From Barnesiella merdipullorum (lineage in GTDB: Bacteria > Bacteroidota > Bacteroidia > Bacteroidales > Barnesiellaceae): 64,000 bases of DNA. This document shows positions 25,803 to 33,691 of this stretch, piece by piece. Where the stretch lies: the NCBI GenBank assembly GCA_019116365.1, contig DXBT01000013.1:1-64000 (forward strand). Direction: 5' to 3'. The translations under genes and the position numbers were made by a program. Position 1 is the first letter of the stretch. Every line of letters starts with the position of its first letter. The notes below the pieces were generated by a model that did not search any database, was not told the origin of the DNA, and saw nothing but the letters and a program-made list of their open reading frames with translations.

Positions 25803-25836
25803 AATAAAAAAGGGAGTAAACTTGCGTTCACTCCCT
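25803..25836 (-). terminator. Terminator of the tRNA-Arg gene
   Basis: On the minus strand, GGGAGTGAAC and GTTTACTCCC pair around GCAA, followed by TTTTTTATTTC. It starts a few bases after the tRNA 3' end. Confidence 0.8.
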
Positions 25837-25842
25837 CGAGGG

Positions 25843-25916
25843 TGATTGAGTTGGGATTCGAACCCAAGACCCACAGCTTAGAAGGCTGTTGCTCTATCCA
25901 GCTGAGCTACTCAACC
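25843..25916 (-). tRNA. tRNA-Arg (anticodon TCT)
   Basis: The minus strand folds as a cloverleaf: acceptor GGTTGAG with CTCAATC (one G-T pair), D arm AGCTCAGCTGGATAGAGC, anticodon loop CTTCTAA flanked by CAGC/GCTG, and T arm TTGGGTTCGAATCCCAA. The anticodon TCT reads AGA/AGG arginine codons. The 3' CCA is not encoded (the genome reads ACCC). Confidence 0.96.
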
Positions 25917-26013
25917 GACCTTTCATAAAAAAGTGCTGCAAAGTTAGGGATATTTCGCGATATTCCAAATATATAATTCCACTTTTTTTAGTGAAAAGAG
26001 CCGCTTCGAATGT

Positions 26014-28323
26014 TTAGAAAGGATAGCCTACGGTAAAATGGAAGGCCGAATCGCGCTTGAAATTCTGCGATGTAATGGCCCAGTGTTCCTGACCCGATGC
26101 CGGGTTATAGGCCTTCATACCCAAGTCGAAGCGGAGCAGGAAATAGTTGAAGTCGAGACGGATACCCAGTCCATAGGCCAGAGCTATCTCCTTGTAGAAC
26201 GAGTCGAGGCGGAACTGCCCACCGGGCTGTGCTTCGTAGTTGCGTATGGTCCAGATGTTACCTGCATCGATAAAGGCACCCAGCTCCACTTTCCAGAAGA
26301 GTTTGGCCCGATACTCGAGGTTCATGTCGAAGCGGATATCGCCACACTGGTTGATAAACTCCGACACCGAGTTGTTGCCGTTGTAGCTACCGGGACCCAG
26401 GGTCCGCACCGACCATCCCCGCACACTGTTGGCACCACCCGAGTAGTACCGTTTCTCAAACGGCAAGATATCGGAGTTTCCATACGGTATGCCTATCCCC
26501 CCGCCCACATGAAAAGCCACCGAATTGCGCTCGTCGATAAGGTGGGTAAAGCTGTAATCGAAGTCAAACTTGGCATACTGCGAATAGCGTATCCCGAAAA
26601 TCTTATACCCGTCGGCCGGCTGCGACTTCGAGGTGAGTCTCGAAAAGGCATTGAGCACATTGCCCGCCACCTCGCCGGCAGCCCGCAGAGTATAGACGTT
26701 GGTGCGCCGCTGCACGGGATTGGAGGGGTTGAGGTTGGAGCAATAGAAGGTATATCCCATGCGCATGATGAAGTGGTCTTCGTAGCTGTATCGTAGCAGC
26801 GGGTTGTCGGGTGCGATGGTCTCGAGGAAGTCGTCGGTCTTGTGAGGCAGATATACGTAATTGATATCGATCAAATCGTAATTGTGACGGAAGAACCCCC
26901 TATTGGTTGTCCACTTGTATTTCCAGGCCGTTCCCCAAATGACACGGGTATATTCGGGTCGCTGCTGGAAGTTGAAGTTCACGCTATACTCGGTGCTGGC
27001 CTTCATGCGGCGACGGAAATCGGTGCGCAGGAAGGGGAAGAGGAACTTGGGATAGGTGATGCCGACCTCGCCACCCAACTCGGTATAACGGTCGTTGATG
27101 AGTCCGCTCAAATCGCCCGAAAGGCTCTCGTAGGCACCACGCACTTTGGTCGAGAAGGTCTCGGAGCCCTTGAAGATATTGCGATGCTCATAGGTAGCCC
27201 CCACGGCAAACCCCAGGTCGCCCTCGGAGTTCGTACCCTCGACCTCGAGCGATACCGACTGGGCTTTGTCTTCGCTGAGCAGAATGTAGCAGTCGAGTGC
27301 ATTTCTGCCCTCAGCATCCTGGCCGGCCGGCTCAAACCGGATATTTACATACTTGACAATGCGCAACCGGCCAAAAGCGGTATAGGTATTATCGACATCG
27401 CGGCTGCTGAAGAGGAGCCCCGGCCTGATAAAGCAGTTCTCCACGAGCGTCTCGCGACGGATGTAGGGTCGCTCGCCCTCGATAAAATAGTAGTTCTTAT
27501 ACTCCCCGGCATTGGACACATCGATGGCGTCGGTCGCCGTAGGGTCATAGGAAAGCACAAAGTAGATATTGCGCATGTAGTAGCGTTCGTAGGGACGGTA
27601 GCCCGAAGCGTTGACCGCCGAATCGGGACGGATATTCATGGTCAGATCGACCGCCTTGGAGTGGTCGGCTGTATCGGCCGTATAGGTAATAAGCTCCTTG
27701 TTAAAGGCATAAAAACCGTCGCGGCGCAAGATATCGGAGATGCGCTGCCGCTCCTCGTCGAGCACGTTCCGGTCGAAATTGTCGCCCTTTTTCAGGAGCG
27801 AATGGCGCGAGAAACGCCGTTCGATCAGTCGCGAAAGGGTGTCGTTGTCAATCTGGTAGTTGATATCATCGATGTAGTGCGGCATATTGGCCGAGACCCG
27901 ATAGACCACATCCATGCGTTTGCCGTGCGAGGTGGTATCGGCCTCTACCCGGGCCGCCATGTATCCCTTGTTGTACATGGCCTTCTCCATCTGCAACCGA
28001 GAATTCTCCATCAGCAACGGGTCATAGATAACCGGCGGCGTACCCACATTCCTCACCCACCGGTTGAACCACTTGGTCGAGTCGTTGCCCGAGAGATTAT
28101 ACATGCCCAGCGAAAAACGGAAGAGACCAAACATGCGATGGTTGGGTTCCTGCCGCAGATACGACTTCAGGTCCGAAGGTTTCACCCCTTTATCGTCGGT
28201 CTCTATCTTCACATGGTCGAGCAGATAGCTACCGTCTGGGACATGACGGGTAGGGCTACACGCCACCATCGCCACACAGGCAACAGCGACCCCACAAGCA
28301 GTTATGAAACGACGCATGTTCAA
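26014..28323 (-). CDS. TamA-like Omp85 outer-membrane lipoprotein (TamL type)
   Basis: A 769-residue BamA/TamA superfamily protein. The N-terminus is a lipoprotein signal (MVACSPTRH, Cys near 22), which in Bacteroidetes marks the TamL variant of TamA. POTRA-like segments cover about 30-390 (for example VEADTTSHGKRMDVVYRV), then a C-terminal beta-barrel with the Omp85 hallmark NSVRGW near residue 630 and a final strand ending in Phe (FTVGYPF). It should sit in the outer membrane and help insert or translocate envelope proteins. TamB, its usual partner, is not in the window. A TATATTTG box lies at 28377-28384 (minus). Start may be Met1 or Met3. Confidence 0.9.
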   Translation of the reverse strand: MNMRRFITACGVAVACVAMVACSPTRHVPDGSYLLDHVKIETDDKGVKPSDLKSYLRQEPNHRMFGLFRFSLGMYNLSGNDSTKWFNRWVRNVGTPPVIYDPLLMENSRLQMEKAMYNKGYMAARVEADTTSHGKRMDVVYRVSANMPHYIDDINYQIDNDTLSRLIERRFSRHSLLKKGDNFDRNVLDEERQRISDILRRDGFYAFNKELITYTADTADHSKAVDLTMNIRPDSAVNASGYRPYERYYMRNIYFVLSYDPTATDAIDVSNAGEYKNYYFIEGERPYIRRETLVENCFIRPGLLFSSRDVDNTYTAFGRLRIVKYVNIRFEPAGQDAEGRNALDCYILLSEDKAQSVSLEVEGTNSEGDLGFAVGATYEHRNIFKGSETFSTKVRGAYESLSGDLSGLINDRYTELGGEVGITYPKFLFPFLRTDFRRRMKASTEYSVNFNFQQRPEYTRVIWGTAWKYKWTTNRGFFRHNYDLIDINYVYLPHKTDDFLETIAPDNPLLRYSYEDHFIMRMGYTFYCSNLNPSNPVQRRTNVYTLRAAGEVAGNVLNAFSRLTSKSQPADGYKIFGIRYSQYAKFDFDYSFTHLIDERNSVAFHVGGGIGIPYGNSDILPFEKRYYSGGANSVRGWSVRTLGPGSYNGNNSVSEFINQCGDIRFDMNLEYRAKLFWKVELGAFIDAGNIWTIRNYEAQPGGQFRLDSFYKEIALAYGLGIRLDFNYFLLRFDLGMKAYNPASGQEHWAITSQNFKRDSAFHFTVGYPF

Positions 28324-28552
28324 GGTTCCCCGAATAAATTGATTAAACCTATTTCTTTCTTGTCAATAAAACCTTGCAAATATACACTTTATTTTTTCAA
28401 ATTCCGCCTTTTCACCGAGAGATGCTTAGCCGAAAGGAGCCATCCGATCGACCCCCCAAACACGACAAACTACACAATATATATACGTGATTGAAAAACC
28501 GGCAAAACAAAAGCAAAATTTAACCTCTATCGCAATTTTTCTTTCAAAAAAC
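28324..28552. promoter_or_regulatory. Upstream region of tamL-like gene
   Basis: Apart from a minus-strand -7 box TATATTTG at 28377-28384 for the Omp85 gene, this AT-rich stretch shows no gene or clear structure. It ends at the ilv promoter. Confidence 0.45.
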
Positions 28553-28583
28553 TTGTTTATCTCATAAATTAGTTATACGTTTG
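28553..28583 (+). promoter_or_regulatory. Promoter of the ilv leader
   Basis: A -33 TTG (28553-28555, in ACTTGTTT) and a -7 TACGTTTG (28576-28583) are 20 bp apart, the Bacteroidetes spacing. Transcription should start near 28590, about 23 bases before the leader-peptide ATG. Confidence 0.75.
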
Positions 28584-28612
28584 CAATACCATTAATCACA
28601 TAGCTTGATTTT

Positions 28613-28675
28613 ATGATACTACATGTCATTTCACTATCGGTCATTATTAGCGAACTTATTGTCGTGAGTCGGTAA
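28613..28675 (+). CDS. ilv operon leader peptide (20 codons, Ile/Leu/Val-rich)
   Basis: The frame encodes MILHVISLSVIISELIVVSR and stop. Twelve of 20 codons are branched-chain: five Ile, three Leu, four Val. Several are codons this region rarely uses (ATA, CTA, CTT, and ATT instead of ATC), which would sharpen stalling. The stop codon TAA (28673-28675) overlaps the first two bases of the antiterminator strand. The peptide has no other likely role; its translation senses charged tRNA levels. It lies about 23 bases after the predicted transcription start and 108 bases upstream of ilvD. Assignment as an attenuator leader peptide rests on composition, position and the competing RNA hairpins; it has not been matched to a known family. 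Confidence 0.82.
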   Translation: MILHVISLSVIISELIVVSR

Positions 28676-28762
28676 GGTGGAAAGGCGTATGTAGTTACTT
28701 ATTCGTAGATATAATTAATTAAGAGTAATTGTAAAACCTTTCCACCTTGGCGGAAAGGTTTT
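28655..28762 (+). promoter_or_regulatory. Transcription attenuator of the ilv operon (pause hairpin, antiterminator, terminator)
   Basis: Three alternative RNA pairings are visible. A weak hairpin pairs CTTATTG (28655-28661) with CGGTAAG (28670-28676). The antiterminator pairs AAGGTGGAAAGG (28674-28685) with CCTTTCCACCTT (28737-28748), 12 of 12 bases. The terminator pairs AAAACCTTTCC (28733-28743) with GGAAAGGTTTT (28752-28762), 11 of 11, followed by TTCTTTTTT. Antiterminator and terminator share 28737-28743, so they exclude each other. A ribosome that finishes the leader peptide covers the antiterminator strand and termination follows; one stalled at Ile/Val/Leu codons leaves it free and the operon is read. 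Confidence 0.82.
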
Positions 28763-28770
28763 TCTTTTTT
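28733..28770 (+). terminator. Attenuator terminator before ilvD
   Basis: The 11-bp perfect stem with an 8-nt loop is followed by a T-rich tract to 28770, 14 bases before the ilvD start. Its position ahead of the coding region marks it as conditional. Confidence 0.85.
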
Positions 28771-28783
28771 GAAAACAAAACGT

Positions 28784-30613
28784 ATGATGAAACATCAGTT
28801 ACGAAGCGCAACCAGTACAACCGGACGACGGATGGCCGGAGCCCGGGCCCTATGGCGAGCCAACGGCATGAAAGCCGAGCAGATGGGACGTCCCGTCATT
28901 GCCATTGTCAACTCGTTTACCCAGTTCGTCCCCGGTCATGTGCATCTGCACGAGATAGGGCAACGTGTGAAACAGGAGATTGAGAAACTGGGGTGCTTCG
29001 CCGCCGAGTTCAACACCATTGCCATCGACGACGGCATAGCCATGGGGCACGACGGCATGCTCTACTCGCTGCCCTCGCGCGACCTCATCGCCGACAGCGT
29101 GGAATATATGGTCAATGCCCACAAAGCCGACGCCATGGTGTGCATAAGCAACTGCGACAAAATTACACCGGGCATGCTCATGGCAGCCATGCGGCTGAAT
29201 ATCCCCACCCTCTTCGTGTCGGGAGGTCCCATGGAGGCAGGGCAACTCGACGGTCGGGGACTCGACCTGATCGATGCCATGGTCGAATCGGCCGACGAGA
29301 GTATTGACGACGAGCAGGTGCGCCGGGTTGAACATGCCGCCTGCCCCACTTGCGGCTCCTGCTCGGGCATGTTCACTGCCAACTCGATGAACTGCCTCAA
29401 CGAGGCCATCGGCCTCGCCCTGCCGGGCAACGGTACCATCGTGGCTACCCACCGCAACCGAGAACGTCTCTTTGTCGAAGCGGCCCGACAGATTGTCGAG
29501 AACAGCTATGCCTACTATCGCGACGGCGACGAGAGCGTGTTGCCTCGATCGATAGCAACCCGGGCCGCCTTCCTCAACGCCATGACCCTCGACATCGCCA
29601 TGGGAGGCTCGACCAACACGGTGCTGCACCTGCTGGCCATCGCCCACGAGGCCGGTGTCGATTTCACGATAAGCGATATCGACCGCCTTTCGCGTCGGTC
29701 GCCGGTGCTCTGCAAGGTAGCCCCCAACTCGCACTACCACATACAGGATGTAAATCGGGCCGGCGGTATCCTCTCGATACTGGCCATCCTGGCCGACCAG
29801 GGCCTCATCGACACCACCGTGCATCGGGTCGATCGCAAAAGCCTGGCCCAGACCATCGAAGCCTACGCCATACGCAACGGCAACTGCCCGCCCGAAGCCC
29901 GGCAGCTGTGGAGTAGCGCCCCGGGCAACCGCTTCAACCTGGTGCTGGGATCACAGGAGAATTACTACGACACACTCGATACCGACCGCCAGAACGGTTG
30001 CATACGAGACTTCGACCACGCCTATGTGAAAGACGGAGGCTTGGCCGTGCTCTTCGGCAACATTGCCCAAGACGGCTGCATTGTCAAGACCGCCGGAGTC
30101 GATGAAAAGATATTCCATTTCAAAGGCCGGGCCAAAGTGTTCGAATCGCAGGAAGAGGCTTGCCGGGGAATACTCGGCGGCCAGGTCGAGAGCGGCGACG
30201 TGGTTGTGATTACCCACGAAGGGCCCAAGGGTGGCCCCGGCATGCAGGAGATGCTCTATCCTACCTCCTACATCAAGTCGAAACACCTGGGGAAGGCTTG
30301 TGCCCTCATCACCGACGGACGTTTCTCGGGAGGCACCTCGGGACTGTCGATTGGTCACATCTCGCCCGAAGCCGCGGCGGGTGGCAACATCGGGCTCGTG
30401 CGCGACGGCGACCTCATCGAGATAGACATTCCCCGTCGCAGCATCACGCTACTGGTCGATGACACCGAACTCGACCGCCGACGAGCCGACGAACTGGCCC
30501 GAGGCAAAGAGGCATTTACCCCCCGGCGCCGGGAACGCACCATATCGAAAGCCCTTCAGGCCTATGCGGCTCTGGTAAGCTCGGCCGACAAAGGAGCCGT
30601 TCGCATCATCTAA
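28784..30613 (+). CDS. ilvD: Dihydroxy-acid dehydratase
   Basis: IlvD dehydrates dihydroxy acids to 2-keto acids in isoleucine and valine synthesis, using an Fe-S cluster. The 609-residue length is normal. Cluster-binding cysteines are visible in CISNCDK and ACPTCGSCSG, and the catalytic-serine region near the C-terminus reads DGRFSGGTSGLSIG. The start may be 28784 or 28787 (adjacent ATGs); a TTG at 28769 lies in the terminator tract and is rejected. It is the first structural gene of ilvD-ilvB-ilvH-thioesterase-ilvC, downstream of the attenuator. Confidence 0.97.
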   Translation: MMKHQLRSATSTTGRRMAGARALWRANGMKAEQMGRPVIAIVNSFTQFVPGHVHLHEIGQRVKQEIEKLGCFAAEFNTIAIDDGIAMGHDGMLYSLPSRDLIADSVEYMVNAHKADAMVCISNCDKITPGMLMAAMRLNIPTLFVSGGPMEAGQLDGRGLDLIDAMVESADESIDDEQVRRVEHAACPTCGSCSGMFTANSMNCLNEAIGLALPGNGTIVATHRNRERLFVEAARQIVENSYAYYRDGDESVLPRSIATRAAFLNAMTLDIAMGGSTNTVLHLLAIAHEAGVDFTISDIDRLSRRSPVLCKVAPNSHYHIQDVNRAGGILSILAILADQGLIDTTVHRVDRKSLAQTIEAYAIRNGNCPPEARQLWSSAPGNRFNLVLGSQENYYDTLDTDRQNGCIRDFDHAYVKDGGLAVLFGNIAQDGCIVKTAGVDEKIFHFKGRAKVFESQEEACRGILGGQVESGDVVVITHEGPKGGPGMQEMLYPTSYIKSKHLGKACALITDGRFSGGTSGLSIGHISPEAAAGGNIGLVRDGDLIEIDIPRRSITLLVDDTELDRRRADELARGKEAFTPRRRERTISKALQAYAALVSSADKGAVRII

Positions 30614-30634
30614 ACTCTATCACTACACGAAACT

Positions 30635-32347
30635 ATGGCAAAAGAAAAAATAAGCGGAGCCGAGGCTCTCATCAGAGCCTTGATTGCAGAACATACAGAA
30701 TATATCTTCGGATATCCGGGCGGAGCCATCATGCCGGTATTCGACGTGCTTTACGACTATCGCGACCGGGTGAACCACATCCTCGTGCGCCACGAACAGG
30801 GAGCGACCCATGCCGCCCAGGGATATGCCCGGGTATCGGGCAAGACAGGCGTAGTGCTGGTCACCTCGGGACCGGCGGCGACCAACATCATCACCGGCCT
30901 GTCGGATGCCATGATGGACAGCACACCGCTCATCGTCATCACCGGGCAGGTGGGCTCGTCGTTGCTGGGGTCCGACGCTTTCCAGGAGACCGACGTGGTG
31001 GGTATCACCCAACCGGTCACGAAATGGAGCTACCAGATACGTCACAGCGAAGAGATTGCCTGGGCCGTGGCTCGAGCCTTCTACATCGCCGGTAACGGAC
31101 GTCCCGGGCCCGTTGTACTCGACATCGCCAAGGATGCCCAGACGGGATTGACCGAGTTTGACTACCAACCCTGCCAGTTCATCCGCAGCTACAACCCCAA
31201 CCCGGCCATCAACATGAACGAAATCGACGAGGCGGCCCGTCTCATCAACCAGGCCCGCAAGCCCTTTATCCTGGCCGGCCAAGGGGTAATCATAGCACAA
31301 GCCGAAGCCGAACTGGCCGAACTGGCCGAGAAGGCCGACATCCCGGTGGGATGCACCCTGCTGGGGCTCTCGGCCATACCTACCGACCACCCGCTCTACA
31401 AGGGTATGCTGGGCATGCACGGCAGCGTGGCCGCCAACATCAAGACCAACGAGTGTGACCTGCTCATCGCCATAGGCATGCGGTTTGACGACCGGGTGAC
31501 GGGCGACGTGAACCAATATGCCCGCCAGGCCCGCATCATCCACATCGACATAGACCCCTCGGAGATCAACAAGAACATAAGATGCGACGTGTCGGTACTG
31601 GGCGATGCCCGTGCCGTGCTGCAGGCCCTGAATCCACGGGTCGAGCCGGCTCGCCACACCGAGTGGCTCGAGTCGTTTGCCCCATGCGAAGAGGTGGAAC
31701 AGGCCAAGGTAATCGAACCCGAAATACACCCGCAAAAGCCGCTGATGAACATGGGCGAGGTGGCCCGCAAGGTATCGGAGGCCACCGGCAACGACAGTAT
31801 TCTGGTAACCGACGTGGGTCAGAACCAGATGCTATCGGCCCGCTACTACCGATTCAAACGTCCGCGCAGCCTCGTCACTTCGGGCGGACTGGGCACGATG
31901 GGATTCGGTCTCCCAGCGGCCATCGGCGCCAAGATAGGTGCCCCCGACCGCACCGTCTGCTTCTTCACCGGCGACGGTGGCATACAGATGACCATCCAGG
32001 AGCTGGGTACCATCATGCAGTATGGCGTGGATGTGAAGATTATCATTCTCAACAACAATTTCCTGGGTATGGTGCGACAGTGGCAGGCACTCTTCTTCGA
32101 CCACCGCTACTCCGAGACTCCCATGCTCAACCCCGATTTCACCGAGATTGCCGCCGCCTATGGCATCGATGGCGAACGGGTAGCCACCCGCGAAGAGCTC
32201 GACGGCGCCATCGACCGCATGCTCTCCCACAAGGGCTCCTACCTGCTCGACGTGCAAATCGACCCCGACGGTATGGTATTCCCCATGACTCCCGCCGGAG
32301 CCTGTGTGACCCACATCATGCTCAACGCTACCGAAAAATATGAATAG
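30635..32347 (+). CDS. ilvB: Acetolactate synthase, large (catalytic) subunit
   Basis: This thiamine-diphosphate enzyme condenses pyruvate with pyruvate or 2-ketobutyrate, the first committed step of the pathway. The 570-residue protein has the TPP-activating Glu54 (RHEQGATHAAQGYAR), the FAD/central domain, and the TPP-magnesium motif from GDGGIQM (about 445) to NNNFLGMVRQW. It lies 21 bases after ilvD and 4 bases before the likely ilvH start. Cytoplasmic. Confidence 0.97.
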   Translation: MAKEKISGAEALIRALIAEHTEYIFGYPGGAIMPVFDVLYDYRDRVNHILVRHEQGATHAAQGYARVSGKTGVVLVTSGPAATNIITGLSDAMMDSTPLIVITGQVGSSLLGSDAFQETDVVGITQPVTKWSYQIRHSEEIAWAVARAFYIAGNGRPGPVVLDIAKDAQTGLTEFDYQPCQFIRSYNPNPAINMNEIDEAARLINQARKPFILAGQGVIIAQAEAELAELAEKADIPVGCTLLGLSAIPTDHPLYKGMLGMHGSVAANIKTNECDLLIAIGMRFDDRVTGDVNQYARQARIIHIDIDPSEINKNIRCDVSVLGDARAVLQALNPRVEPARHTEWLESFAPCEEVEQAKVIEPEIHPQKPLMNMGEVARKVSEATGNDSILVTDVGQNQMLSARYYRFKRPRSLVTSGGLGTMGFGLPAAIGAKIGAPDRTVCFFTGDGGIQMTIQELGTIMQYGVDVKIIILNNNFLGMVRQWQALFFDHRYSETPMLNPDFTEIAAAYGIDGERVATREELDGAIDRMLSHKGSYLLDVQIDPDGMVFPMTPAGACVTHIMLNATEKYE

Positions 32348-32351
32348 ACCT

Positions 32352-32897
32352 ATGACAGACAAGACATTATATACCGTAACCGTTTACTCCGAGAATCAGG
32401 TGGGCCTGCTCAACCAGATCTCGACTATCTTCACACGACGACAGCTCAACATCGAGAGCCTGTCGGTATCGGCCTCGGCCATCGAGGGAATACACAAATT
32501 CACCATCACCACCTACAGCAATCGCGACATGATGGAGAAGCTGGTCAAGCAAATCGAAAAACGCATCGACGTGCTGCGAGCCTTCTTCTACACCGACGAC
32601 GAAATCGTGTTCCAGGAGGTAGCGCTCTACAAAGTCCCTACCGACAAGCTGCTCGACGACAGTCACATCGAAGAGCTGGTGCGCAAACACAATGCCCGCA
32701 TACTCGAGGTAAACCGCACCTACACGGTTATCGAGAAGTCGGGGCACACCGACGAAACCCAAGCCCTTTTCGAGGAGTTGAGCCGGTATGAACTGATGCA
32801 GTTCGTACGGTCGGGCCGCGTGGCCATCACCAAATCGACCGTCGAGCACGTGAGTCTGTTTCTACAAGAACAACAATATCGACAAAACCAACTATGA
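32352..32897 (+). CDS. ilvH: Acetolactate synthase, small (regulatory) subunit
   Basis: The 181-residue subunit begins with an ACT domain (TLYTVTVYSENQVGLLNQI, residues about 4-75), where valine normally binds for feedback inhibition, followed by the ALS-small C-terminal domain. An alternative ATG at 32340 overlaps the end of ilvB by 8 bases and would add four residues; 32352 gives the usual N-terminus. It overlaps the thioesterase gene by 4 bases (ATGA). Confidence 0.94.
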   Translation: MTDKTLYTVTVYSENQVGLLNQISTIFTRRQLNIESLSVSASAIEGIHKFTITTYSNRDMMEKLVKQIEKRIDVLRAFFYTDDEIVFQEVALYKVPTDKLLDDSHIEELVRKHNARILEVNRTYTVIEKSGHTDETQALFEELSRYELMQFVRSGRVAITKSTVEHVSLFLQEQQYRQNQL

Positions 32898-33658
32898 AAG
32901 AGAATCAAGAACTATCGGAATCGCCCGTTCAACCGGTTTATACCCACAGCTATACCGTAGAGCCGGCCGAGGGAAACGCCCAGCAGGAACTGCCTTTGCC
33001 CCTGCTGGTAAAACGAATTCTCGAGGTGGCCACCCTGCACGCCGAGTCGTGGGGCATCGGCTACAGCGACCTCATCAAGAAACAACAGGTGTGGGTACTC
33101 TCGCGCCTGAGCATCGAGATGTCCCGCTACCCGCGCATCCACGAGTGCTATACGCTCGAGACCTGGATCGAGGGATACAACAAGCACTTCTCGTCGCGTA
33201 ACTTTGCCATCTACGACGCCAACGGCAATCCCTGCGGCTATGCCCGCACGATATGGGTAGTTATCGACCTGGCTACCCGGGCTTCGGTCGATCTCAGCCA
33301 GCTCGAATACATCACCCGCAACATCACCGACCGCCCCTGCCCCATCGACAAGCAATCGCGGGTGCGCGACGTGCACGACGACTCTCCCGCTACCCATCGG
33401 GTGGGCTACATCGACATCGACCTCAACCGGCACGTCAACAGCGTGAAGTATATCGAGCATCTGCTCGACCTCTTCGACCTCGAGCGGTATGACCGCCAAC
33501 GGGTACACCGGTTCGAGATAAGCTACGCCAACGAGGCCCGCTACGGTACCCCGCTGCAACTGCTCAAAGCCGAGGAGGCTCCCGACAACTTTGCTCTGGA
33601 GATACGCGACGACAAAACGGTTTACTGCAAAGGACGCATTATTTTTGAAAACAGATAA
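32894..33658 (+). CDS. Acyl-ACP thioesterase (FatA/TE14-like) inside the ilv operon
   Basis: A 254-residue double-hotdog acyl-ACP thioesterase that releases free fatty acids from acyl carrier protein. The second hotdog carries the catalytic Asp176, Asn178 and His180 (DIDLNRHVNS), and the first hotdog has EVATLHAESWG and WVLSRLSIEMSRYP. It starts within the ilvH stop codon (ATGA overlap) and is followed 33 bases later by ilvC, so it is made with the branched-chain pathway and falls under the same attenuator. Bacteroidetes membranes are rich in branched fatty acids primed from branched-chain keto acids, which may explain the placement; this link is inference. Confidence 0.9.
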   Translation: MKENQELSESPVQPVYTHSYTVEPAEGNAQQELPLPLLVKRILEVATLHAESWGIGYSDLIKKQQVWVLSRLSIEMSRYPRIHECYTLETWIEGYNKHFSSRNFAIYDANGNPCGYARTIWVVIDLATRASVDLSQLEYITRNITDRPCPIDKQSRVRDVHDDSPATHRVGYIDIDLNRHVNSVKYIEHLLDLFDLERYDRQRVHRFEISYANEARYGTPLQLLKAEEAPDNFALEIRDDKTVYCKGRIIFENR

Positions 33659-33691
33659 ATACAATTCAATAACCTCAAAACAAAAAAGAAC

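Noticed and set aside
26842..28494. Antisense open frame of 550 codons opposite the Omp85 gene
   Set aside because: The opposite strand encodes an intact TamA-like protein with lipobox, POTRA-like repeats and VRGW motif.
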